Origin: an uncultured Clostridia bacterium
GTDB lineage: Bacteria; Bacillota; Clostridia; Oscillospirales; Acutalibacteraceae
DNA length: 50,952 nucleotides
Assembly: GCA_944376655.1 (NCBI GenBank)
Contig: CALWDJ010000016.1
Coordinates: 1-50,952 of the forward strand
Reading direction: 5' to 3'
Below are positions 1 to 7,895 of this stretch, one piece after another; position 1 is the stretch's first letter; each line of letters opens with the position of its first letter. The notes under the pieces are model-generated. The model saw only the letters and a list, made by a program, of their open reading frames with translations, searched no databases and was not told where the DNA came from. Made by a program: the position numbers and the translations under genes.

Positions 1-82
1 GCAAATATAACCAAAGATTTTATGAAAGGAGATATAATTTAAACCACCCCTTTCGAGATGGTTTAATTATACGTGAAGGAAT

Positions 83-250
83 ATGCCTGAAAAAGAGAGA
101 AAATATCTGTTCCTATGCGACCGAAAATCATGCCATAAATGTATTATGAGCGAAGACAGCAATTTTAAAGGAGGGGAATGGTGCAAAAGCGTATATACAG
201 ATATTCATGGCGATTGGGTCCTTTCGTTAGATGTTGTTGTGGTGACTTAA
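83..250 (+). CDS. small Cys-rich protein, 55 aa
   Basis: A complete 55-codon frame runs from ATG to TAA. A GAAGGA ribosome site lies a few bases before the ATG (spacing is short). The protein has the motif LFLCDRKSCHKC near residues 9-20 and a third region with Cys near residue 33. Small proteins with a CDR-x-C-xx-C motif are recurrent in Firmicute phages and mobile elements; this resemblance is from memory and not searched. No signal peptide or membrane segment is present. The Cys pattern could bind a metal, which is inference. The 3' end of the frame overlaps the 5' arm of a terminator-like stem. Function unknown. Confidence 0.5.
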   Translation: MPEKERKYLFLCDRKSCHKCIMSEDSNFKGGEWCKSVYTDIHGDWVLSLDVVVVT

Positions 251-276
251 TTCTAACTGACTCAATCGCTTTTTTC
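210..276 (+). terminator. long-loop terminator overlapping the 55-aa gene
   Basis: GCGATTGGGTC (210-220) pairs with GACTCAATCGC (259-269) over 11 positions with one G-T pair, followed by six T. The loop is about 38 bases and holds the end of the small gene, so the 5' arm is coding. The long loop makes it less certain than the other terminators here. Confidence 0.5.
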
Positions 277-342
277 TATGCTTTTTGGTATCACATCTAT
301 TGTAACGCTACACAAACTTTAAAAAAATACATGTAAAACGTA

Positions 343-372
343 TTGACAAAAATATACAGTGTATTATATAAT
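343..372 (+). promoter_or_regulatory. sigma-A promoter of the c-di-GMP operon
   Basis: TTGACA (343-348) and TATAAT (367-372) are both perfect consensus hexamers, separated by 18 bases. The start of transcription would fall at about 379, immediately before the riboswitch aptamer, so the aptamer is at the very 5' end of the transcript. Confidence 0.85.
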
Positions 373-380
373 TAAAAAAA

Positions 381-446
381 ATAGGCAAACTTGGTGAAAA
401 CCAGGGACGCAAAGTTTAGAGGCTAAGGTTTATTACTATGCCAGTC
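381..446 (+). ncRNA. cyclic di-GMP-I riboswitch (GEMM-I) aptamer, copy 1
   Basis: All GEMM-I landmarks appear in order: GGCAAAC (384-390), a stem closed by a GAAA tetraloop (395-398), GGACGCAAAG (405-414), and a two-part 11-nt tetraloop receptor GCTAAG ... TATGC (422-427, 437-441), followed by GCCAG. The receptor closing pair is G-C instead of the common C-G, a compensated swap. The aptamer lies between a consensus promoter and an intrinsic terminator, as expected for control of transcription. It should bind cyclic di-GMP. Whether ligand turns the operon on or off cannot be read confidently from the sequence alone. Confidence 0.93.
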
Positions 447-447
447 T

Positions 448-493
448 GGCTGCAACTGTTACGGAATTTTTCCGAACGGCTGCAGCCTTTTTT
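448..493 (+). terminator. riboswitch expression-platform terminator
   Basis: GGCTGCA (448-454) pairs with TGCAGCC (481-487) and the stem continues inward through CGGA/TCCG, followed by six T. The 5' arm starts two bases after the aptamer's last conserved segment, so folding of aptamer and terminator can be coupled. It lies 50 bases before the first operon gene. Confidence 0.85.
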
Positions 494-542
494 GTTTCGT
501 TAAACAATACGGCGTTTATTCATCGGTTAAAGGGGTATAAGA

Positions 543-1247
543 ATGAATATTCATAATTCGCGAGCAAAAATGAATATTATTATTTTGGCGGTCTGCGCGG
601 TTGCGGTTATCGCTGCCGCGGCGGCGGTATATTTTTCTTCGGGGCGGGATTACGAAACAGTGAGCGGAAAGGTTGAGATGGGATCATCTGAGGACGGCAG
701 TGAGGAATCCTCTGCGGCGAAGGACGGCTCACTCGTCAGCGGCGGGATAACCGTTGCCGCCGGAACGGATATACCGGAAGGCTTTGACCCGTTCAGGTAC
801 ATAAAACAGGGCTATGAGCTTAAAAACTTTGCCGCCGTCGATTCGTTTTCATCGGCTTCCGAACTGCCTGTTAATCCCGCTGTACAGTACGCTTTCTGTT
901 ATCTGTATGCTGACGGCGGCTGTCTTACGGACCTTAAAACAGGGCCGATGACTTACAGAAAAGCCGGAGCGGACGAAATTCAGCGTCAGCTTGAAGAGCT
1001 GTTCGGCTCGTTTGAGCAGGATATAAAGCAAAGTAATCTGTATGTCAGCGGCGGCGGTTACTTTGAAATGTGGCAGCCTGATTACAGCGCTCAGGTATAC
1101 GCTTCGGCACATTTAAGCGGTACTGACAGTGAAATTACTCTTCAAATTACATATTTTGAAGACAGTGAAAAGAAAAACGCGGCAGGAACGGCGGAAATAA
1201 CGGTTAAAAAGGGAAAAAACGGATATTATATTGCGTCGCTCGCCTGA
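543..1247 (+). CDS. membrane-anchored secreted protein, first gene of c-di-GMP operon
   Basis: This 234-residue protein is not recognised as any known family. A short charged N-terminus is followed by a hydrophobic segment at about residues 11-32, so it is anchored in the membrane or secreted with an uncleaved signal. A Ser/Glu/Asp-rich linker (about 33-75) leads to a folded domain of about 150 residues with many Tyr and Gly. The start has a good ribosome site (AAAGGGG, 7 bases before ATG). It directly follows the riboswitch terminator and is 17 bases from the next gene. By position it is an accessory or structural part of the polysaccharide machinery, which is inference only. Confidence 0.85.
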   Translation: MNIHNSRAKMNIIILAVCAVAVIAAAAAVYFSSGRDYETVSGKVEMGSSEDGSEESSAAKDGSLVSGGITVAAGTDIPEGFDPFRYIKQGYELKNFAAVDSFSSASELPVNPAVQYAFCYLYADGGCLTDLKTGPMTYRKAGADEIQRQLEELFGSFEQDIKQSNLYVSGGGYFEMWQPDYSAQVYASAHLSGTDSEITLQITYFEDSEKKNAAGTAEITVKKGKNGYYIASLA

Positions 1248-1264
1248 TAAGGAGGTTATATAAT

Positions 1265-1450
1265 ATGGCGTCAAAACACCGGCTTGAGGAAGCGTTCGCG
1301 GCGCTGACCTCGGTTATTGAGCAGATAAATGAGTTTGAGAAAAATTACGGCGATATTCTTAACGAATACAGGAAGGACCGGGGTATAGTCACCGAGGAGG
1401 ACAGGGCGGAAGCCGCGATTAAAATGATACATAAATATTCTAATCTTTGA
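1265..1450 (+). CDS. 61-aa hypothetical protein in c-di-GMP operon
   Basis: A small soluble protein with a strong ribosome site (AAGGAGG, 7 bases before ATG). It is rich in charged residues and Glu/Ala, mostly predicted helical, with no membrane segment and no Cys. It is wedged between the secreted first gene (17-base gap) and the HD-GYP gene (16-base gap), so it is clearly co-translated with both. It could be an adaptor for the phosphodiesterase or the synthase, but nothing in the sequence shows that. No family recognised. Confidence 0.75.
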   Translation: MASKHRLEEAFAALTSVIEQINEFEKNYGDILNEYRKDRGIVTEEDRAEAAIKMIHKYSNL

Positions 1451-1466
1451 AACGGGGGAATGATAA

Positions 1467-3722
1467 ATGCCGGATAAGAAATCAGCCGCGAATAACGCGG
1501 CGGCAGGCAGAATAAATAAGCTGAAAGCCTCCGGAATCAGGACCCGGAACGCGGTGTTTACTGCCGTTATCCTGTTTATGATAACTTTCCTTTTGCAGTT
1601 CGCGGCGGACAATATTCTTCCAGCAAGGGAAAATGAAATAACCGAATGGAGGTTTGTCCGCGCGGCTTCGGCGGACGAAATCAGGGGCGAGCTGTCGGAA
1701 TACAGTCAGGCTACTGAAGAAAACAGGGTATCCGCCAAATCAGGCGCTCCTTATATGCGGCTTCAGTACACTTTGCCTGAGCTTAAAGAGGACATAAGAA
1801 TAGTGGTAAAAACGGCGTATAATCCGCTGCGCGCCGAGCTTGACGGAGAGCCGCTGTTTGACAGCGGCTACGGAGAAAACAGCTTTTCGGGCAGCGCTTA
1901 CAGCAGTGCCCTTATAAAAGCGGGTGGGGAACGGACGCTTGATATTTATCTCTACGCGCCGCTGGCGTTTTCATTCAGGGCGTATACCGAAAGCGCAGAA
2001 ATTGCTCCGGGAGAGAGCTTTTCAAGGTATATAGGCTTCGGATTTTCTTTGGCCGTGATGCTGTTCGCCGCGGGTATTTTTGTGCTAAGCATAACCCTCG
2101 CGGCAAGGAGCCGCCATATGCGGAGAATGTTTATGCTGTCGGCGACCGTTTTCGCGGGCGGAGCCACTGCCATGCTCTATTCCTTGGGTCAGTACAGCTC
2201 GCTGCTTGTTTCGCCTTACTGGTTCTGCGCGCTCAAGCTGTCGGAGCTGCTGCTGCTTGCGCTTTCGTATGTCACTGTCTGCATATGCTGCGAAAGCGCT
2301 TTAAAGCATACCGCGGTGCTGATACCCGTGATTATTTTAAGCGCGGCAATACCGGTGTTTTTAACCGCTTGGGCGGTAAGGGCGGCGGCAGCGCTGATGA
2401 CCGCGGCGCAGATTTATATAATAATCAGGGCTAACGCGGTTTTCTCGTCCGTCGCCTCGGCCGACGTCCCATATGCGGGTTATGTCAGGGGTTTGCTTAT
2501 TTATTCGGGACTTATCGGTATATACGATACCTGCGCGCTCTTTCTCGGGATCGGGTTCATGTCCGGATATCTGTTTATCTGCGGAATTTCATTTATGTGC
2601 GCCGTTATGTTCGTGATTTACTGCCGGCAGATAATATACCTTGATATCAAAAAGTACGAGAGAATACGCCAGCTTTACGCGGACAGCGCGTGGATAGAGG
2701 ATATAACCGGACTTATCGCGAAAATGTTTCTTCAGAAAAACGAGAGGGAATTTATCATAGATGTCGCGCACGGCTTGTCTGACATTATAGAAAAAAACTC
2801 GGAGCTTAACGATGAGACGGTAGACGTACATACCTGCGCGGGTCTGCTTGAGAACGGAGAGTTTACCGAGATATTCAACAGCGGCCCGGTAAAGGAGTGC
2901 GAGTACTCCGAAATATACAGGCATCTTGAAGCGCAGCCGATAAAGCTGCTTATAGGCAATACCTCGGCGGATATGCTTTTTCAGCTTGAGAGCCACGGGG
3001 CGGTCATACATTTTGAAAACATAATGTGCGGCGTGACATCAGGTATGCAGAATATTCTTAAAAGCGCCTATATGAACCTGTATACGGCATACCAGAACCT
3101 TAACCTTAAAAAGGATGTCACGGATGTACAGGAGGAGCTGTTTATAAATCTCGCCGCCGTTGTGGAGCTGAAATACAAGGCAACAAAAAATCATCTTATT
3201 ATTGTCTCTGCGCTTTCGTACGAGCTTTGCAGGAAGCTCGGAATGAGCGAGGAAAAGGCGAGGCTCATATCCCTCGCGGCAATGACGCACGATATCGGAA
3301 AGGTATCGGTATCCGAAAGGATAATGGAAAAGAAAAGTGCGCTTGACGAGGACGAGTTTGAGCAGATGAAGCAGCATACCGAGTCGGGCTTCAATATCCT
3401 TTCGCTGCAGAAGGGGGCGTTCTTTGAAACCGCCGCCGTTATCGCGAGAGAGCACCACGAGAATTTTGACGGTACGGGCTATATGGGACTGCGCGGAAGA
3501 GAAATAGCTCCCGCAGCGAGACTTGTGAGGGTAATCGATGTGGCTGACGCGCTGCTTTCCGAACGCAGCTATAAAAAGCCGTGGAGCGAGGACGAGGTAA
3601 GAAAATATGTAGAGGAGGGCAAGGGCACGCTTTTCGACCCGGCGGTAGCCGAGGCGTTTCTCGAGTGCTCCGATTCGCTTTTTGAGCTGCGCAGGCAGAT
3701 AACAGAGGATAAAGACATATGA
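1467..3722 (+). CDS. 7TM sensor HD-GYP cyclic-di-GMP phosphodiesterase
   Basis: A 751-residue membrane signalling enzyme. One membrane helix (about residues 28-48) leads to an outside domain of about 125 residues, then seven closely spaced membrane helices (about 180-400), the plan of 7TMR-DISM receptors. A cytoplasmic linker domain (about 405-540) precedes a C-terminal HD-GYP domain. The metal and catalytic landmarks are visible: HDIGK with H608-D609, HHE at 663-665, and the GYP loop as GTGYMGL (669-675), where Met replaces the usual Pro after Tyr. HD-GYP enzymes hydrolyse c-di-GMP to pGpG or GMP. It sits inside an operon headed by a c-di-GMP riboswitch, so it can lower the ligand that controls its own transcript. 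Its stop overlaps the next start as ATGA. Confidence 0.92.
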   Translation: MPDKKSAANNAAAGRINKLKASGIRTRNAVFTAVILFMITFLLQFAADNILPARENEITEWRFVRAASADEIRGELSEYSQATEENRVSAKSGAPYMRLQYTLPELKEDIRIVVKTAYNPLRAELDGEPLFDSGYGENSFSGSAYSSALIKAGGERTLDIYLYAPLAFSFRAYTESAEIAPGESFSRYIGFGFSLAVMLFAAGIFVLSITLAARSRHMRRMFMLSATVFAGGATAMLYSLGQYSSLLVSPYWFCALKLSELLLLALSYVTVCICCESALKHTAVLIPVIILSAAIPVFLTAWAVRAAAALMTAAQIYIIIRANAVFSSVASADVPYAGYVRGLLIYSGLIGIYDTCALFLGIGFMSGYLFICGISFMCAVMFVIYCRQIIYLDIKKYERIRQLYADSAWIEDITGLIAKMFLQKNEREFIIDVAHGLSDIIEKNSELNDETVDVHTCAGLLENGEFTEIFNSGPVKECEYSEIYRHLEAQPIKLLIGNTSADMLFQLESHGAVIHFENIMCGVTSGMQNILKSAYMNLYTAYQNLNLKKDVTDVQEELFINLAAVVELKYKATKNHLIIVSALSYELCRKLGMSEEKARLISLAAMTHDIGKVSVSERIMEKKSALDEDEFEQMKQHTESGFNILSLQKGAFFETAAVIAREHHENFDGTGYMGLRGREIAPAARLVRVIDVADALLSERSYKKPWSEDEVRKYVEEGKGTLFDPAVAEAFLECSDSLFELRRQITEDKDI

Positions 3723-6700
3723 AGAAATTTAAAGCCAAATATCTTTTAAAGCCGTATTTCCTTATACCGCTCTGTCTTATTTTCATTATTATGATGAGCT
3801 TTGTTTTCTGGTACCTCATGCCCAAAAGAAAACTTACCGTCGCCGTGCTTGACAAGACGGTGCCTGCCACCGCGGCGGACAGCTGGTCGTATCTCGGAGA
3901 CGTGTCCAATAATTACCGGAAGCATATAGGGCTTTACTGGCTTATGGATTATATGAAGATAGTAAATCCCGAAACAGGTAAATATTACGACCACACAAAG
4001 GATTATTACGGTCCGGTGCTTGACAGCGCGAACAGAATCACCTCAAGCAAGTCGCTTACCGATATGGATACCGTTCCCGACCTTCTGTACCTTTCCGACT
4101 CTTACGGAGTGGAAATTTACGATGACAGAGGCATAAACGAGGAAGAGATGAACGCCGTTTCGCTCTGCCATTCGTCAGGCTCGGTCGTAATAGGCGAGCA
4201 GGATATACTCACCACCGGAACCGACGCAAAGGTAAAAGGCGAGCTTGAAAATCTTTTCGGAATCTCATCGACAGGGTGGGTCGGAAGATACATATATGAT
4301 CTTCAGGACCTGACAGATGTACCCTACTGGGCACCGGATATGTGGCGTGCGAAGTACGGACAGGAGTGGAACTGCGCCGGAGCTGGGATACTGCTTGTCT
4401 CGGGTGACGGCGATATTATTGTACTTGAGGAAAAAACCGATTTTCAGAGCAAAAACCTGCTTAATATATCCGTAACCGATGAATACAAAAAGGAATTCGG
4501 CAGACATTCGCTTAATTACTATAACTGGTTTGAGCTTATAGAAGCGGATAACGCCACAGAGGTGATAGCGACCTACGAATTCAACGTAAATTCCACCGGA
4601 GCGGAGGAGCTCGCGGCGGTGTCCGATACTACCACCTTTGCGGCAGTGACCCGTTACGCACGTGAAGGAGAGGCTCCGGCTTATTACTTTGCCGGTGATT
4701 TCAACGATTACACAACCAAGCGGCAGATATCCAATTTTATGTTTGCTGATAAGTTTTTTCAGCTTCTCTCATTTGACAGGGACGGCGACGTTACCAATTT
4801 TTACTGGAACTTCTACGAGCCGATAATGAAGAAGATACTTAAGGATATAATAAAAAATCCGATTGAAAGGGAAGAATACGAAGAACGTCAGAACGCGAGA
4901 GTAACCGAGGACGGTTTGGAAATTTACACCGAAGACGGGTTTAAAGAATTTAATATCAAGGGCTTTAACATAAACGGCGAGGCTCCCGGAGATGAAAGGT
5001 ACGAATATTCGAGGGATTATTCCTTTTACGCGGAGCTTATAAAGGCGCTCGGCAACACCGGCGGCAACTGCGTAAGGACTTATGACCTTCTGCCGCCGGA
5101 ATTTTACAGGGCGCTCTGCGAGTACAACAGCTCTGCCGAATCTCCGATATATCTGATACAGGGGATAATGACACCGCCCGTAATAGACCCGAAGGACAGC
5201 TTCGGTGAAATAGAGGCGATAAAGCAGAATATCGCCGGGACGGTAAGAGCGGTCCACGGCGAGGGAGATATAAAGGGCAACGGCACAAGAGAGGATTCGG
5301 CGTATTCCTATAACGCCGCGCCTTATCTGATAGCCTATATAATCGACCCGGGACTTGACGCGGAGGTGTCGGACGCTCTGCTTTCCGGAGAATACGCGCA
5401 GGCGGATTATGACGGCAGATATTTAAGCGCCGCTTCAAACGGGGCGGAGGCGCTTGCCGCCGAGCTTGCCGATTACGCCCTTGACTATATGAAAAGCAGC
5501 TACGGCTGTATGCAGCCGGTAAGCGTTACGTCGGGCGCCGAAAGGCTCGAGGGCGCGGAATGGCTCGAGGGTCAGCACGCCGGATTCAATCTTTCGGATA
5601 TTTCTGTTTCCGAAGCTGCGGCGGATCTCTACTTTACCTCGGTATCACTCGGCTCCGACGACCGCATACTGCTTGACAACAGCGAGGCTTTCTCATCGGA
5701 ATATTCCGACGCTTCGGGAGCCTTTGCGTGGGGCGGATACATAGCGCAGGTAAAGCAGCTCTGTTCAGGAACGGTACTTATAGACAAAGCGGGTCTTTCG
5801 ACGAGCTCCGATACATTTGAGCAGGAAACTTCGGTAAACGGACTTTCCGAAACTGAGCAGGGCGATGGGATAGTCAGAATGTTAAGGGCGGCAGACGATA
5901 CGGGATACGCAGGTATGCTTATAGCCGACCTTAACGACAACTGGAGCGCCGTGTCCGAGCAGTCGGCTGAGTATACTCTTCCGGCTTCCGCGAGCGGGCT
6001 CTGGCAGGATACGACGGCGAGGGCGGAAACGACCGGAATAGTCGCCGCCGAGTCGGTGCAGCCTGACAGTCCGGCGATACAGCTTAACGACAACGGGGAA
6101 AAAAGCCTGATAAGACAAATGCAGCTTTCGTACAACGAAACCTATGTTTATATAACCGTACTGCTCAAAGATGATATAGACTATGACGAAAACGAGCTGA
6201 TAATAGGAATAGACACATATCAGCGCAACGACGGAGAGTATTATTACGACAGCGCGTATTACGCCAACAGCCAGTCGGGAATGGAATACGCCGTTAAGTT
6301 TGAGAGCAAAAACTCGGCGTCGCTTTATGTCGCCTCGTCATATAACCGCAGCACCGGAAATTATACCTCGAAAGAAAGCTATACTGCGGATTATGATATT
6401 GTATCGGTTCTGAATTACGGAAACTTCACATCGTCAAACACGCATTTTTATCAGACCGGCGTTACGGTGAGAATTCGGATACCGTGGGCTATGCTCAATT
6501 TCACGAACCCGTCGAGCGCGCTTGTGATAAGCGGACAGGACGGAGGTACGCTCAGGACCACGGCTACGGACGGAATGATTTTTTCTCTGCTTATAGGCAG
6601 CAAATCCACAATGGACACAGCTTATATATTCCCTGAGTCAAAGCAGTCGGCGGGCTATAAGCGGCTTGAGATAAGCGGCTGGAAGCGTGAGGACGTGCGG

Positions 6701-6763
6701 TACGCCTTAAGGGAAAAAGCAAGCGCCGGTATTATAGGACGCTATTTTTCGGATATAGGATAA
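3719..6763 (+). CDS. anchored degenerate glycoside-hydrolase-like protein (pseudoenzyme)
   Basis: A 1014-residue protein with one N-terminal membrane helix (about 13-33), the rest outside the cell. Residues about 40-390 form an unrecognised domain. From about 398 it is a paralogue of the two GH proteins at 9316 and 11516, sharing a KGFNI-like strand, the CVRTYD / PEFYRAL / PIYLIQG block, and a C-terminal CBM9/DOMON-like domain (about 787-1014). The catalytic positions are lost: where the paralogues have Glu220 after LGI/LGL this protein reads IIDPG (Gly545), and where they have SEFG/AEFG it reads IDKAG (Lys690). The strand-8 SWQDEW is replaced by DLNDNW. It is therefore probably a polysaccharide-binding or scaffold subunit. 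Start overlaps the HD-GYP stop (ATGA). Confidence 0.85.
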   Translation: MKKFKAKYLLKPYFLIPLCLIFIIMMSFVFWYLMPKRKLTVAVLDKTVPATAADSWSYLGDVSNNYRKHIGLYWLMDYMKIVNPETGKYYDHTKDYYGPVLDSANRITSSKSLTDMDTVPDLLYLSDSYGVEIYDDRGINEEEMNAVSLCHSSGSVVIGEQDILTTGTDAKVKGELENLFGISSTGWVGRYIYDLQDLTDVPYWAPDMWRAKYGQEWNCAGAGILLVSGDGDIIVLEEKTDFQSKNLLNISVTDEYKKEFGRHSLNYYNWFELIEADNATEVIATYEFNVNSTGAEELAAVSDTTTFAAVTRYAREGEAPAYYFAGDFNDYTTKRQISNFMFADKFFQLLSFDRDGDVTNFYWNFYEPIMKKILKDIIKNPIEREEYEERQNARVTEDGLEIYTEDGFKEFNIKGFNINGEAPGDERYEYSRDYSFYAELIKALGNTGGNCVRTYDLLPPEFYRALCEYNSSAESPIYLIQGIMTPPVIDPKDSFGEIEAIKQNIAGTVRAVHGEGDIKGNGTREDSAYSYNAAPYLIAYIIDPGLDAEVSDALLSGEYAQADYDGRYLSAASNGAEALAAELADYALDYMKSSYGCMQPVSVTSGAERLEGAEWLEGQHAGFNLSDISVSEAAADLYFTSVSLGSDDRILLDNSEAFSSEYSDASGAFAWGGYIAQVKQLCSGTVLIDKAGLSTSSDTFEQETSVNGLSETEQGDGIVRMLRAADDTGYAGMLIADLNDNWSAVSEQSAEYTLPASASGLWQDTTARAETTGIVAAESVQPDSPAIQLNDNGEKSLIRQMQLSYNETYVYITVLLKDDIDYDENELIIGIDTYQRNDGEYYYDSAYYANSQSGMEYAVKFESKNSASLYVASSYNRSTGNYTSKESYTADYDIVSVLNYGNFTSSNTHFYQTGVTVRIRIPWAMLNFTNPSSALVISGQDGGTLRTTATDGMIFSLLIGSKSTMDTAYIFPESKQSAGYKRLEISGWKREDVRYALREKASAGIIGRYFSDIG

Positions 6764-6785
6764 CGGTCGGCATTTTATTCGGGAG

Positions 6786-7895
6786 GTGAGAAAAACGGCT
6801 GAATTTTCATATGAGATACTCGCGGCGGCACTTATAATAATTTTCACGGTGCTGCTTTGCGCGGAATATCTGTGGCTTTACGTACTTTCAAAGAAAAACG
6901 AGGAAACCGATATTCAGAAGCGTGAAATAAACTCGCGGATTCACGCCATGACAGAAGCGTTTCTGTACTCACCCACCGCTTCGTCAAGGGAAACCGAGCT
7001 TACATCGCTTATTGAATATATAGGAGACGACCCGCTTAAGAGGGACGAGGCGTCGGTTCAGTTTATACAGCTTATGAAAAGGTCGGAAGATATTCCGCCC
7101 GAAAAGCTTGCGTCGCTCGGTCGGCTTTACGAAAGCCTTGACCCGATAGAGTTTTATTCCAAACAGCTTGAAAGCGGAAATTATTACGAAAAAAGCTATG
7201 CCGTAAGGCGCCTTGCGGATTTCAACGCTTCGGATAAAACCGAGGATATAAGAAAGCTGCTTGATAACAAACGCGCTGATGTCGCGTATAACGCCGCCAT
7301 GGCACTTTCGGAGCTGGGGGACATGGAATCTGTGCTGGTATTTGCACAGAAGTGCGAAAACAACCGTTATTACTCACACAGGGTGCTGCTTGAGCTTTTT
7401 CAGGCGTATACAGGAGACCGCGCGGAGCTTGTACGGCGGATATTCGATGAACGCAGCGACTATATCAGGGCAACCTGCATAAAGGCTTATACCTCTGACC
7501 GGATAAAGGAGCTGGCGCCGCTTTACGCGGATGGAATGTCCGCCAAAGACAATAATCTTAAAATCGCCTGCGTAAAGGCGCTGGCGCAGCTCGGAAGTCC
7601 GGATTATGAGCAGAAAATGATTACGGCGCTTAACGATAAAAACTGGATAGTGCGGCTTGCCGCCGTAGCCGGTCTTGAGAAAATAGCTTCTGGCAGGGCG
7701 CTTGAAGCGCTTGTGAAGGCTGTCAGAGACGAGGAATGGTGGGTCAGGAATGCCGCCGCAAAAGCGATAGTGAATATAGATTTTCAGCTTGTATACGTTG
7801 AAAAGGTGCTGAGCGGTTACGATAAATATGCGGCTGACGCGGTGAAAAACGCGCTTTACAAGCAGATAAATATGAACGGAGGGGGACTCAGATGA
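6786..7895 (+). CDS. membrane-anchored HEAT-repeat protein
   Basis: A 369-residue protein with one N-terminal membrane helix (about residues 9-34), a helical linker, and a C-terminal solenoid (about 130-369) of about 30-residue helical pairs with the pattern of HEAT/PBS repeats (ALSELGD, ALAQLGSPD, AGLEKIASG, AAAKAIVNID). Such repeats make protein-protein contacts. It lies immediately before the GT2 synthase, overlapping its start as ATGA, so it probably assembles with the synthase. The start is uncertain: the only in-frame candidate is GTG at 6786, which lies inside the best ribosome site (GGGAGGTGAG). A non-standard start just downstream cannot be excluded. Confidence 0.85.
   Translation: MRKTAEFSYEILAAALIIIFTVLLCAEYLWLYVLSKKNEETDIQKREINSRIHAMTEAFLYSPTASSRETELTSLIEYIGDDPLKRDEASVQFIQLMKRSEDIPPEKLASLGRLYESLDPIEFYSKQLESGNYYEKSYAVRRLADFNASDKTEDIRKLLDNKRADVAYNAAMALSELGDMESVLVFAQKCENNRYYSHRVLLELFQAYTGDRAELVRRIFDERSDYIRATCIKAYTSDRIKELAPLYADGMSAKDNNLKIACVKALAQLGSPDYEQKMITALNDKNWIVRLAAVAGLEKIASGRALEALVKAVRDEEWWVRNAAAKAIVNIDFQLVYVEKVLSGYDKYAADAVKNALYKQINMNGGGLR

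Noticed and set aside
40-65. TAAACCA/TGGTTTA hairpin at the left edge
   Set aside because: A 7-bp stem without a T tract or clear gene context; too weak to call.
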